Shown here in pieces: positions 35,144 to 43,488 of a DNA stretch of 64,000 bases (within the stretch, counting starts at the first letter, position 1; every line of letters begins with the position of its first letter). The position numbers and the translations under genes were made by a program. Location: the NCBI RefSeq assembly GCF_003461955.1, contig NZ_QTYB01000012.1, forward strand, positions 88,145 through 152,144, read 5' to 3'. Source of the DNA: Ruminococcus sp. AM36-2AA. Its GTDB lineage: Bacteria; Bacillota; Clostridia; Lachnospirales; Lachnospiraceae. The notes under the pieces were generated by a model. That model was not told the origin of the DNA. It did not search any database and saw only the letters and a list, made by a program, of their open reading frames with translations.

Positions 35144-35545
35144 ATGAAAACAATAAAAGTAGTAGCGGCAGTTATCAAAGCAGTAAATAAAAATGGTGAA
35201 GATATTATTTTTGCAACTCAGCGGGGATACGGAGAATTCAAAGACGGCTGGGAATTTCCGGGTGGAAAGATAGAAGAAGGAGAAACACCCCAGGAAGCCC
35301 TGAAACGAGAAATCATGGAAGAACTGGATACAGAAATTTCTGTTGGAGAACTGATTGATACAATAGAATATGACTATCCAACCTTTCATCTGTCCATGGA
35401 CTGCTTCTGGTGTGAGGTGATAAAAGGCAATCTGGTACTGAAAGAAGCTGAAGATGCGAAATGGCTAAAGAAGAACGAGTTGGATAAAGTAGACTGGTTG
35501 CCGGCGGATGTGGAGTTGATTGGGAAGATTGGAATGGGACAGTAG
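35144..35545 (+). CDS. NUDIX hydrolase, MutT/CTP-pyrophosphohydrolase type
   Basis: A 133-residue NUDIX protein that hydrolyses nucleoside triphosphates or oxidised nucleotides to monophosphate and pyrophosphate. The NUDIX box is complete: GGKIEEGETPQEALKREIMEELD (G-x5-E-x7-REUxEE pattern, residues ~43-65). It starts one base after the helicase stop, so the two were one operon. Such helicase-NUDIX pairs recur in Firmicutes. Exact substrate unknown. Confidence 0.9.
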   Translation: MKTIKVVAAVIKAVNKNGEDIIFATQRGYGEFKDGWEFPGGKIEEGETPQEALKREIMEELDTEISVGELIDTIEYDYPTFHLSMDCFWCEVIKGNLVLKEAEDAKWLKKNELDKVDWLPADVELIGKIGMGQ

Positions 35546-35596
35546 ATTTAATGTTAAGATGAGATAGCATATAAATTATAAAAAGAAGTTTAGAAA

Positions 35597-35706
35597 ATAT
35601 TCAGTTTTATATCAAACCCGGGAAAAAAGTTTTTGCATGTTTTGGACCATATATCCCAGGAGGAGGCCATGGACATGTTTCAATTGAATTAAAAGGGAAA
35701 TTGTAA
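35597..35706 (+). pseudogene. Unidentified gene fragment, partly duplicated at 38222
   Basis: A short open stretch reads KKVFACFGPYIPGGGHGHVS and ends ELKGKL before TAA at 35704-35706. No start or family is recognisable. Its first 58 bases recur at 38222-38280 next to the insertion sequence, which shows it belongs to a duplicated segment. Confidence 0.35.
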
Positions 35707-35739
35707 AATTTTTTGTAAAATAAAGAGGAGGGTATTCAC

Positions 35740-36396
35740 ATGAAAGTAATACTACTAAACGGAAGCAGCCACCCCAACGGAACCACAATGGCAGCAATCA
35801 AAGAAATGGAAAAAGTATTTCACGCAGAGAACGTAGAAACGGAAGTGATTCAGGTGGGCGGAAAGCCGATTGCGGATTGTCTGCAGTGTAATGTCTGTCA
35901 GAAAACAGGAAAGTGCGTGTTTAAAGATGACGGTGTGAATGATTTTGTAGAAAAGGCGAAATCTGCTGATGGTTTTGTTTTTGCAACGCCGGTGTATTTT
36001 GCACATCCCAGTGGAAGGATTTATGATTTCCTGGACCGGGCGTTTTACAGTGCAGGGGGTGATGAAGTTTATGATGTCTTTAAATTTAAACCGGGAGCAG
36101 CGGTAGCTGTTGCAAGAAGAGGCGGAACAACTGCAGCGCTGGATGGTCTGAATAAATATTTCGGAATTGCACAGATGCCGGTTGCTGGTTCTACATACTG
36201 GAACATGGTGCATGGTCTGTATGGAGAGGAAGCACCGCAGGATGAAGAAGGAATGCAGACCATGCGGAATCTTGCCAGAAATATGGTATGGATGATGAGA
36301 TGTTTTGCCCTTGGAAAGAAAGAAGGGGTGCCTTATCCTGCGACAGAGACAGAAGCATGTACGAATTTTATCAGACGAGAAGATAACCAAAGATAA
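35740..36396 (+). CDS. NADPH-dependent FMN reductase / flavodoxin-fold protein
   Basis: A 218-residue flavodoxin-fold oxidoreductase. The N-terminal FMN phosphate loop LLNGSSHPNGTTMAAI, the CLQCNVCQKTGKCVFKDD cysteine segment (typical of iron-sulfur flavoprotein relatives, CxxCxxxxxC) and ATPVYFAHPSGRIYDFLDR are visible. It likely reduces FMN or quinone-like compounds with NAD(P)H. ATG follows GAGGAGGGTATTCAC. A truncated second copy of its C-terminal half lies at 38283-38515, on the other side of the insertion sequence. Confidence 0.88.
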   Translation: MKVILLNGSSHPNGTTMAAIKEMEKVFHAENVETEVIQVGGKPIADCLQCNVCQKTGKCVFKDDGVNDFVEKAKSADGFVFATPVYFAHPSGRIYDFLDRAFYSAGGDEVYDVFKFKPGAAVAVARRGGTTAALDGLNKYFGIAQMPVAGSTYWNMVHGLYGEEAPQDEEGMQTMRNLARNMVWMMRCFALGKKEGVPYPATETEACTNFIRREDNQR

Positions 36397-36600
36397 AAGA
36401 GTGGGGGGTTTGTGATGCGACAAAACTTCCTTTCTTTCATTTATTTTCTTAATCTGTGAAAAACTGCAGGTGGATGCGGCGCGTGATATGGAACATGTTA
36501 TCAATTATATGGACGATATTACAAATGAAAGGTTATGAAGATATATGATTTTGGTATATTGGTCGGAACCACAGAATAAGAAAATACATAAAAATATATG

Positions 36601-38188
36601 ACTAAAACTTCCCACACCGATGCGGTGTGTTGAACCTTGAAAATTCAATATTTCAGCCAATAAAAAAGGCATAAATCTGTTCACTTTGGTATAATGGAGT
36701 TGACTAGAAACCATCTTTACAAAGGAGATTTATGCCATGTCCAGTATACCACAAAACCATTTCGATGAGAACGACTTAATCGACTGTGTTCAAAGATTTT
36801 TTTCCAAATATCATGTCGGCAAACTTCTTGCTAAATGCAACGGAATGAAAGAAAAAGGTGTTTCACCTGTTTCCCTGCTTCGTTACAAGCTCAGTAACAT
36901 TTTTATCGGAAGAAGTATGTATATGCAGCAACGAACCGGCTCTTTTAAGGAACAGTTTTCTAAAAACACTTTCTATCGCTTCCTTAATTCTACAAAAACA
37001 AACTGGCTCCGTTTTACTTCTCTTCTTGCAGCAGATATCGTGAATAATGACATTCGTGATCTGACAAACCAAGAAAGAAAAAATGTATTCATCATTGATG
37101 ACAGTCTTTTTAATCGCACAAGCTGTAAGAAAACAGAACGGGGATCAAGAGTTTTTGACCACACGGATATGCATTTCAAAAAAGGCTTCCGAGTGCTTAC
37201 TTTAAGCTGGAGTGATGGAAATACATTGATTCCTGTTAACAGCTGTCTGTTGGCATCCGCAAAAGATACAAATATCATTGGCCCGGTAAAGACCTTTGAT
37301 AACAGAACCCTTGCAGGCAAAAGACGCAAACTTGCTCAGACAAAAGCACCGGAAGTAATGATGACACTGTTGGATACTGCCATCAGTGCAGGACTGAAAG
37401 CGGATTATATCCTGTTTGATTCCTGGTTTTCCAACCCGGCACAGGTCACAGACATTCACTCAAGAGGTATGGATGTGATTGCCATGATCAAGAAAAGCAG
37501 CCGGATTAAATATTTGTACTGTGGTGAACAGCTGAATATCAAAGAGATCTATTCCCGGAATAAAAAACGCCGCGGCAGATCAAAGTATCTGCTTTCTGTT
37601 GATGTTATGGTAGGAAAAGAAAATCCAATTCCTGCAAAAATTGTTTGCGTAAGGAACAAAGCAAATCGCAGGGATTGGCTTGCCTTTATCTGTACAGATA
37701 CTACTCTTTCCGAAGAAGAGATCATCCGTATTTATGGGAAACGCTGGCAGATCGAGGTTTTCTTCAAGACCTGTAAATCCATGCTGAACCTGATTGGAGA
37801 ATGCCATAGTTTATCTTATGATGCACTGACAGCCCATGTGGCCATTGTGTTTACCAGATATATGTTACTTGCAATGGAACAGAGACAAAATGAAGATCAG
37901 CGAACTCTTGGGGAACTGTTCTTCTTCCTTGTTGATGAAATGGCAGACATTACTTTCAACAGATCACTTGGCATCCTAATGGATGCCTTAATGGCGAGCC
38001 TTCAAGAAAATTTAAAGCTCAGTGATGAACAACTGACTGCTTTTACCACTGATTTTGAAGCAAGACTGCCGGAATATCTGCGAAATGCACTCCATCCCAA
38101 GGCTGTAGCGGCATAAATTGCTATTTTGTTAGCTGAAATATTGAATTTTCAAGGTGCGAATCCCATTTTAGGTATGGGAAGTCTTAGT
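36601..38188 (+). mobile_element. Complete IS4-like insertion sequence
   Basis: About 1.59 kb with one transposase gene. The ends are inverted repeats: ACTAAAACTTCCCACACC at 36601 matches the reverse complement of 38171-38188 (ACTAAGACTTCCCATACC), and the inner CCTTGAAAATTCAATATTTC near 36635 is perfectly repeated inverted near 38128-38150. Each end carries a hairpin (CACACCG/CGGTGTG at 36612-36628; TCCCAT/ATGGGA at 38161-38179) that may block outside transcription. No target-site duplication is visible at the flanks. Confidence 0.8.
36737..38116 (+). CDS. Transposase, IS4-like DDE family
   Basis: A 459-residue DDE transposase. The first catalytic Asp is in VFIIDDSLFNR (residue ~120), the second near DYILFDSWFSNP (residue ~223), and the Glu in RIYGKRWQIEVFFKTCKSML, the Y-x2-R-W-x-IE-x-FFK (YREK-like) signature of IS4-type enzymes. 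All three catalytic residues are intact and the frame is complete, so the element may be active. The exact IS family subgroup needs a database match. Confidence 0.88.
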   Translation: MSSIPQNHFDENDLIDCVQRFFSKYHVGKLLAKCNGMKEKGVSPVSLLRYKLSNIFIGRSMYMQQRTGSFKEQFSKNTFYRFLNSTKTNWLRFTSLLAADIVNNDIRDLTNQERKNVFIIDDSLFNRTSCKKTERGSRVFDHTDMHFKKGFRVLTLSWSDGNTLIPVNSCLLASAKDTNIIGPVKTFDNRTLAGKRRKLAQTKAPEVMMTLLDTAISAGLKADYILFDSWFSNPAQVTDIHSRGMDVIAMIKKSSRIKYLYCGEQLNIKEIYSRNKKRRGRSKYLLSVDVMVGKENPIPAKIVCVRNKANRRDWLAFICTDTTLSEEEIIRIYGKRWQIEVFFKTCKSMLNLIGECHSLSYDALTAHVAIVFTRYMLLAMEQRQNEDQRTLGELFFFLVDEMADITFNRSLGILMDALMASLQENLKLSDEQLTAFTTDFEARLPEYLRNALHPKAVAA

Positions 38189-38221
38189 TATTAACAAATA
38201 AAATGGAATATTTCTATTCAG

Positions 38222-38515
38222 ATATTCAGTTTTATATCAAATTAAGGAAAAAAGTTTTTGCATGTTTTGGACCATATATCCTAAGAAGAGGCGGAACAAC
38301 TGCAGCGCTGGATGGTTTGAATAAATATTTCGGAATTGCACAGATGCCGGTTGCTGGTTCTACATACTGGAACATGGTGCATGGTTTGTATGGAGAGGAA
38401 GCACCGCAGGATGAAGAAGGAATGCAGACCATGATGAATCTTGCCAGAAACATGGTGTGGATGTAGAGTGAGGGGAGTTTTGCGATGCGACAAAACTTCC
38501 TTTCTTTCATTCGTT
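38222..38515 (+). pseudogene. Decayed second copy of the flavodoxin-type reductase region
   Basis: 38222-38280 repeats 35597-35654 and 38283-38515 repeats 36114-36450 of the intact copy, so bases equivalent to 35655-36113 are missing. A second gap removes about 100 bases that encode the reductase C-terminus after NLARNMVWM. The frame MEYFYSDIQFYIKLRKKVFA through ARNMVWM looks open but is a chimera created by the deletion, not a gene. Confidence 0.75.
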
Positions 38516-38541
38516 CTCTTCGATTATGTGAAGATGGAAAA

Positions 38542-38565
38542 GTCAAGCGGATATTCGCAATCCGC
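38542..38565 (-). repeat. Short intergenic repeat R1, copy 3 (inverted)
   Basis: The reverse complement reads GCGGATTGCGAATATCCGCT and following TGAC, matching copies at 9631 and 24600. Here the palindrome is perfect (GCGGATATTCGCAATCCGC arms). Confidence 0.6.
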
Positions 38566-38577
38566 TTCGCTACTTGC

Positions 38578-38705
38578 TCATAACCAAATAACTGCTCCGC
38601 AGTTTATCAGGAGGAGCTTGCGCTCATCCTGATACAAGCAAGTCCCCACCCTCTGCTTATTGCTTTTCGCAATTGAAGCAGGGGACTTACTTGATTTGGT
38701 TAAAA
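38578..38705. repeat. Composite palindromic repeat containing R2 copy 2
   Basis: Outer arms TAACCAAAT (38581) and ATTTGGTTA (38694-38702) enclose three hairpins: ACTGC-TCC-GCAGT, ATCAGGA...TCCTGAT, and CAAGCAAGTCCCC (38635-38647) with GGGGACTTACTTG (38681-38693). The last one, 38635-38698, is the inverted second copy of the repeat at 23339-23402. Confidence 0.65.
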
Positions 38706-38734
38706 CTACAGGGAAAAAAATCAGGAGGCAAAAA

Positions 38735-39157
38735 TGCAGGAAGCGATCAAGAACAGAAGAAGTATCCGAAAATACAAAGACATGCCGGTTTCCAGACAGC
38801 AGCCCATATATAACCGGTGCGGAGCATACTCTTCAGATCATGAGACAGGCTCTGGTGGTTATTTTTGTTGTAAATGAAATTGCGGCATCCTTTGATAAGA
38901 TACTGACTATGGATGAACGTGTATCGGAAATCTGCAATGCACAGTCCATAGGTGCAGCCATTGAAAATATGACACTTACCGCTACAGAACTTGGTCTTGG
39001 AAGCCTGTGGATCTGTGATACATTTTTTGCACAGAAAGAGCTGAGCGAATGGCTGAATGGAGAACTTTATGCGGCACTGGCCGTGGGCTATGCAGAGGAA
39101 AAAACCTGCGCCAGATCAAGGAAAAAACCGGAAAATACTATAGAATGGCGGTTATAA
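38735..39157 (+). pseudogene. Nitroreductase-family gene with internal deletion and frameshift
   Basis: The start is normal for the family: AGGAGG, ATG, then MQEAIKNRRSIRKYKDMPVS. At about 38805 the frame is lost. The remainder is read in another frame from HTLQIMRQALVVIFVVNE through AQSIGAAIENMTLTATELGLGSLWICD to the stop at 39157, the normal nitroreductase C-terminal half. About 60-90 residues from the middle are absent. A further degraded remnant of the same type of gene is at 44787-44900. Confidence 0.75.
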
Positions 39158-39304
39158 AAATATTTTCACTGAAACCAGATAAAAATATCCATGTTGAAAA
39201 ATAAAAATCAAGATAGCTGGTCAGGAAATATGGAGCTGACATCAATACTTCGCAGAGCATAGCAGGCGGTGGGAGCCTTTTTACAGAGAAATACTTACTT
39301 AATC

Positions 39305-40213
39305 CTACAACACCTCCCTTGCAGTACAGATAAAATCCCTGGCATACTGAGGAAGATAGGTACCTCTTCGGTATGCAATAGTCAGTGTGCTGAAAACGCC
39401 ATCTTCACCAACGGAAAAGCAGGCTGGTTTTACAGGGAGGTCCATATTTCGGACATAGGTTTCTGGAGTGAAGCACATACCAAGTCCCTGCATGCAGAGC
39501 TTGACACAGGTTTCTGTGTTGCGGCTCTGGATGGGTACGTAGGGTTTGATATGGACAGCTTTCAAAGCTTCCAGTGAAAGCTGTCCGGTGGTCTGTTCCG
39601 GAAAATGCAGGATAAAAGGCTCTTCTGCCAGAAGGGAGAGATCAAGTTTCGGGTATGTGCTGTGAGTGGATGCCTTGCCGGCAGATGCAAGGGGATGATC
39701 CGGCGGCATGATCAGAAGGATCTCTTCCTTTTTCAGAAGCTCATATTCCAGCTTGGGGTGTTCATGAACCTCGTTAAAAATGCCGAAATCAAGCTGATCG
39801 TTAAGAAGAAGTTTTTCCTGGATGGAATAGGCTTCTTCCAGGATATTAACCTTTACTTTGGGATATTTTTGAAAAAAAGAGGTCATGATCTGAGGAACCA
39901 TACAGGTACTCCTCATCAGAGGGAAAGCTACGTTCAGTTCCCCTTCATTATTTTCTGTAAGATCTTTCAGTTCTTTTTCCCAGTCCTGCCGTATCTGCAG
40001 GATCTTTCGGGCATATTCCATGTATTTGCGGCCTGCGAAGGTAGGCGTATAGCTGTTTCCACTTCGGCTGAACAGTTTGGTTCCCATTTCCCGCTCCAGT
40101 TTCTGGAGATGTTTGGTTAAGGTTGGCTGAGAAATATAAAGCTCCTGAGCAGCTTTTGTAAGGTTCTGATGTTTTGCGATGCAGAGAATATACTGCAGTT
40201 CATGGTAATTCAT
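39305..40213 (-). CDS. LysR-family regulator divergent from the purine genes
   Basis: A 302-residue LysR regulator with a clear N-terminal winged helix (MNYHELQYILCIAKHQNLTKAAQELYISQPTLTKHLQKLE, residues 1-40) and effector domain (ELNVAFPLMRSTCMVPQIM; LDFGIFNEVHEHPKLEYELL). The start follows GGAGGAGTCT. It is divergent from the permease-adenine deaminase pair with 113 bases between, which suggests it controls them. Effector unknown. Confidence 0.9.
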   Translation of the reverse strand: MNYHELQYILCIAKHQNLTKAAQELYISQPTLTKHLQKLEREMGTKLFSRSGNSYTPTFAGRKYMEYARKILQIRQDWEKELKDLTENNEGELNVAFPLMRSTCMVPQIMTSFFQKYPKVKVNILEEAYSIQEKLLLNDQLDFGIFNEVHEHPKLEYELLKKEEILLIMPPDHPLASAGKASTHSTYPKLDLSLLAEEPFILHFPEQTTGQLSLEALKAVHIKPYVPIQSRNTETCVKLCMQGLGMCFTPETYVRNMDLPVKPACFSVGEDGVFSTLTIAYRRGTYLPQYARDFICTAREVL

Positions 40214-40274
40214 AGACTCCTCCGACTATTCCATTTTGGCATAATTTTTATGTATAATATGAATTTGACTTCCT

Positions 40275-40316
40275 GATATGGGTATTTTACAATACTTTCT
40301 ATCATCATATCAAGGG
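40275..40316. promoter_or_regulatory. Inverted repeat in the LysR/permease intergenic region
   Basis: TGATATG (about 40275) and CATATCA (about 40305) are perfect inverted arms 24 bases apart, just before the permease ribosome site AAGGGGGA. It may be a regulator site. No purine-riboswitch core is present. Confidence 0.3.
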
Positions 40317-40326
40317 GGAAAAACAA

Positions 40327-41631
40327 ATGAAAAACTGGCTGGAAAAACAGTTCAGACTGTCTGAGTTCAATACAGATATAAAAACAGAACTTCTGGCAGG
40401 TCTGACAACTTTTGTAACTATGGCATACGTACTTGCCACGATTCCTAACATTCTGGCAGGTGCCGGCTATGACAAACATACGACGCTGACGGTTATGATC
40501 CTTCTGATCATTGTGACCAGCTGTGCAATGGCATTGTTTACCAATCGTCCATTTGCTCTGGCACCGGGACTTGGAAGCGTTGGGATCATTGCATCTATGA
40601 TCACCAATGAAGGGGTAAGCATGCCCATCGCAGCAGGGGTGATCTTCTGGAGCGGTGTTCTTTTTATCATTATCTCTTTCTTTGGTCTGAGAGAAGCAGT
40701 GGTACGTGTGATCCCGGTAAGCCTGAAACAATCGGTCAGTGCCGGAATCGGACTGTTTATCGCACTTCTTGGAGCAAAAAACTGTGGACTGATCGTGGCA
40801 AACGATGCAAAAAACTGTCTTTCTTTTGGAGATCTTGCCTCTCCATCGGTGATCGTAGCAGTGATCGGTTTTCTGATCCTTCTGGTGATCAAGGTACGAA
40901 ATATTCCGGGAGGAATGATTCTTACGATCCTTCTGACTACTCTGGCAGGAATTCCTTTTGGCGTTACCCATGCTTCGGAATCCATTTTTGCACTTCCGGC
41001 AGGTATTGGCCATCAGTTCCTGAAAGTTGATTTTCTGGGTGCTCTGGATTTTGCCTATATTCCATTTCTGATCGCTTTGTTTGTACCGGATTTCTTTTCT
41101 ACATTCGGAACAGTTCTGGGTGTCGGCGCAAAGGCCGGATATCTGGATAAGGATGGAAACCTTCCGGGTATTGATAAATGTTTCAAGGTAGATGCAGTTG
41201 CAACAAGCTTTGGAGCACTGTTTGGAATGCCAAGCCTTACAACCTATCTGGAGTCATCTGCAGGCGTAGAGGCAGGCGGAAAAACAGGACTTACCGTTAT
41301 TTTTACAAGTATTTTCTTCGGGCTTTCCCTGTTTCTGGCACCGCTGGCTCTGGTGATCCCGTCTGCGGCAACCGGACCGGTGCTGATCTATATCGGTATC
41401 AATATGCTTGGTGCGATGAGAAATATTGATTATTCAGATATCACAGAGTATATTCCGGCATTTTTATGTGTAACCTTTACGATCTTTGCAAATAATATCG
41501 CAAATGGTATCTGTGTGGCACTTCCGGCTTATCTCGTCATGAAGATCGCAGCAGGAAAGATCAAAAAGATCGAACCGGTCATGTATGTACTGGTGGCAGT
41601 CTGTCTGCTGTATTTTTATTCAATTATCTAG
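40327..41631 (+). CDS. NCS2-family purine permease (AzgA-like)
   Basis: A 434-residue permease with 12 or more helices of the adenine/guanine/hypoxanthine (AzgA) branch. Family features include EFNTDIKTELLAGLTTFVTMAYV at the start, FALAPGLGSVGIIAS near residue 78, FVPDFFSTFGTVLGVGAKAGYLD near 260 and SLTTYLESSAGVEAGGKTGLT near 300. It probably brings adenine into the cell for the next gene, adenine deaminase, which starts 15 bases later. Confidence 0.92.
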   Translation: MKNWLEKQFRLSEFNTDIKTELLAGLTTFVTMAYVLATIPNILAGAGYDKHTTLTVMILLIIVTSCAMALFTNRPFALAPGLGSVGIIASMITNEGVSMPIAAGVIFWSGVLFIIISFFGLREAVVRVIPVSLKQSVSAGIGLFIALLGAKNCGLIVANDAKNCLSFGDLASPSVIVAVIGFLILLVIKVRNIPGGMILTILLTTLAGIPFGVTHASESIFALPAGIGHQFLKVDFLGALDFAYIPFLIALFVPDFFSTFGTVLGVGAKAGYLDKDGNLPGIDKCFKVDAVATSFGALFGMPSLTTYLESSAGVEAGGKTGLTVIFTSIFFGLSLFLAPLALVIPSAATGPVLIYIGINMLGAMRNIDYSDITEYIPAFLCVTFTIFANNIANGICVALPAYLVMKIAAGKIKKIEPVMYVLVAVCLLYFYSII

Positions 41632-41646
41632 GGATGGTGAAGGGAT

Positions 41647-43383
41647 ATGGAGCAGGTTCATCTGCTGATCAAAAACGCAAAAGTATTTAATTCCTATCTT
41701 AAGAAATTTATATCTGCAAATGTTGCGGTGAAAGAAGGAAAATTTTATTACATAGACAGAAAACAGGATACGGATTTTCAAGCTGACAATGTGATCGATG
41801 CAAAAGGATCCTATATGATCCCCGGACTGACAGATATTCATATGCATATTGAAAGTTCTATGACCACACCTGGCTTTTTTGGCAAATGTGCAGGAGAAAA
41901 TGGTGTGACAACGGTGGTTTCTGAGCCTCACGAAATGGCCAATGTCAAAGGCATTCGGGGAATTCTGGAAATGATCTCCGCAGCAAAGGACGCACCAATC
42001 GATATTTTTTACGGGATTCCAAGCAGCGTTCCCTCAACCAGCGAAAAGCTGGAAACAACAGGCGGAGTCATTGACTGCAGCGCCATGAAGCATCTGCTGG
42101 AAGAAAAAGATGTAGTATGTGTGGGAGAAATCATGAATTACCGGCAGATCATCCGGGAAAACGATCTGGAGATCAGCAGGTTTCTGGAATATCTGAGAAA
42201 AGAACATCCGGGATATGTGATCGAAGGGCACTGTCCGTCACTTCTGGATCTGGATCTTGCAAAATTCCTGTATCTGGGTATTAACGGTGATCATACGGAA
42301 CACACTCTGGAGGAAGTGAAGCAGCGGATTGAAAACGGAATGTTTTTTGAAATCCAGGATAAAATGCTGAAGCCCGAAATCCTGGAATATATCTGTCAGA
42401 ACCAGCTTTACGAATATTGCTCTTTTGTAACGGATGATACGATGGCAGACGTTTTGTATGAGCAGGGACCGCTGAATGCAGTGGTGCAGAAAGCGATGGA
42501 GATGGGATTTCCTGTAGAACAGGCAATCTACTGTGCCACCTATACACCCTGTCAGCGTATGCATTTTTATGACAGAGGAGCGATCGCACCGGGAAAACTT
42601 GCAGATTTTATGCTTCTTGAAAATCCTTCCCTTCTGAAACCGGAGGCTGTATTTAAAAACGGTATTCAGATTTATGCGAAGGATGAGCAGCAATTGCCGC
42701 CTCCTGTTTTCAGATATGAATTTCCGGCAGATTTTTACCGGAGTGTACAGATCCCGGAAGTTTTTCCAAAGGATTTTCAGGTGAAAGTTCCTTTTCAGGA
42801 AGGGCACGTAACGGTCCGCGCCATAGAGATCCATCCGGACCGCACCCAGACTACCGAGAAAATAGTGGAAATGCCGGTAAAGGACGGGAAAATCTGCTGG
42901 GAAAACAGTGGCTGCCTGCTGGCCATGGTGCTGGAACGTCACGGAAAAAACGGGAACATCGGGTATGGATTTCTTACAGGTTCCTGCCTGAGAGAAGGAA
43001 CTGTGGCAACAACATATTTTCATGATCATCACAACCTCTTTGTGGCAGGAAACTGCCCGGAAGATATGCTGCTCGCAGTAAAGAGGATACAGGAACTGCA
43101 GGGGGGATTTCTGACAGTGAAAGACGGAGAGATCCTTTCTGAGCTTGCACTTCCGGTATGTGGGCTTCTTTCTGAGAAATCCATCGAGGAAAACGGCCTT
43201 GCACTGAAAGCGGTAAGAAAAAGCCTTGTGGATCTGGGCTATGTGCATAATAATCCGATCATGTCTGTGGGCACTCTGGGCTTACCGGTAAGTCCGGCAC
43301 TGAAACTGACAGACCGGGGCCTGGTGGATGTGAAAAAAGGGGAAATTGTTCCGCTGATTGTAAGTGAAAAGAGAAATAAATAA
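41647..43383 (+). CDS. ade: Adenine deaminase
   Basis: Converts adenine to hypoxanthine and ammonia in purine salvage. The 578-residue protein has the Ade-type amidohydrolase layout: metal site PGLTDIHMHIESSMTTP (residues ~58-74), EPHEMANVKG near 97, VIEGHCPSL near 195 with the HTEHTLEEV region, CSFVTDDTMADVLYEQG near 258, and the C-terminal Ade domain (TTYFHDHHNLFVAG). All putative metal ligands are in place. It is coupled with the upstream purine permease. Confidence 0.95.
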   Translation: MEQVHLLIKNAKVFNSYLKKFISANVAVKEGKFYYIDRKQDTDFQADNVIDAKGSYMIPGLTDIHMHIESSMTTPGFFGKCAGENGVTTVVSEPHEMANVKGIRGILEMISAAKDAPIDIFYGIPSSVPSTSEKLETTGGVIDCSAMKHLLEEKDVVCVGEIMNYRQIIRENDLEISRFLEYLRKEHPGYVIEGHCPSLLDLDLAKFLYLGINGDHTEHTLEEVKQRIENGMFFEIQDKMLKPEILEYICQNQLYEYCSFVTDDTMADVLYEQGPLNAVVQKAMEMGFPVEQAIYCATYTPCQRMHFYDRGAIAPGKLADFMLLENPSLLKPEAVFKNGIQIYAKDEQQLPPPVFRYEFPADFYRSVQIPEVFPKDFQVKVPFQEGHVTVRAIEIHPDRTQTTEKIVEMPVKDGKICWENSGCLLAMVLERHGKNGNIGYGFLTGSCLREGTVATTYFHDHHNLFVAGNCPEDMLLAVKRIQELQGGFLTVKDGEILSELALPVCGLLSEKSIEENGLALKAVRKSLVDLGYVHNNPIMSVGTLGLPVSPALKLTDRGLVDVKKGEIVPLIVSEKRNK

Positions 43384-43390
43384 AATATCG

Positions 43391-43419
43391 TTGTTTTTAC
43401 AGTCGGATCATGTTATAAT
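43391..43419 (+). promoter_or_regulatory. Promoter of the symporter gene
   Basis: TTGTTT (43391-43396) and TATAAT (43414-43419) with a 17-base spacer, immediately after ade. Transcription would start near 43426, a few bases before a terminator hairpin. Confidence 0.6.
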
Positions 43420-43433
43420 GAGTCGTCAATGAA

Positions 43434-43463
43434 GACACTGCGACGGGAGCAGTGTCTTTTTTT
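43434..43463 (+). terminator. Perfect terminator between promoter and symporter gene
   Basis: GACACTGC (43434-43441) and GCAGTGTC (43449-43456) around a 7-base loop, then seven Ts. It ends the ade transcript but also lies just downstream of the symporter promoter, so it may attenuate that gene. Confidence 0.8.
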
Positions 43464-43488
43464 GTATAAAAAACAGGGGGAAGATCAA

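Noticed and set aside
38203..38466. Open frame of 87 codons right of the insertion sequence as a real gene
   Set aside because: It is a fusion of two duplicated fragments created by deletion, with no ribosome site.
40214..40326. Purine riboswitch ahead of the permease-adenine deaminase operon
   Set aside because: The region lacks the conserved TATA...CCGTAAA-type core and is too short for the aptamer; LysR control is more likely.
42238..43248. 336-codon minus-strand frame opposite adenine deaminase
   Set aside because: Shadow frame; adenine deaminase is intact on the other strand.
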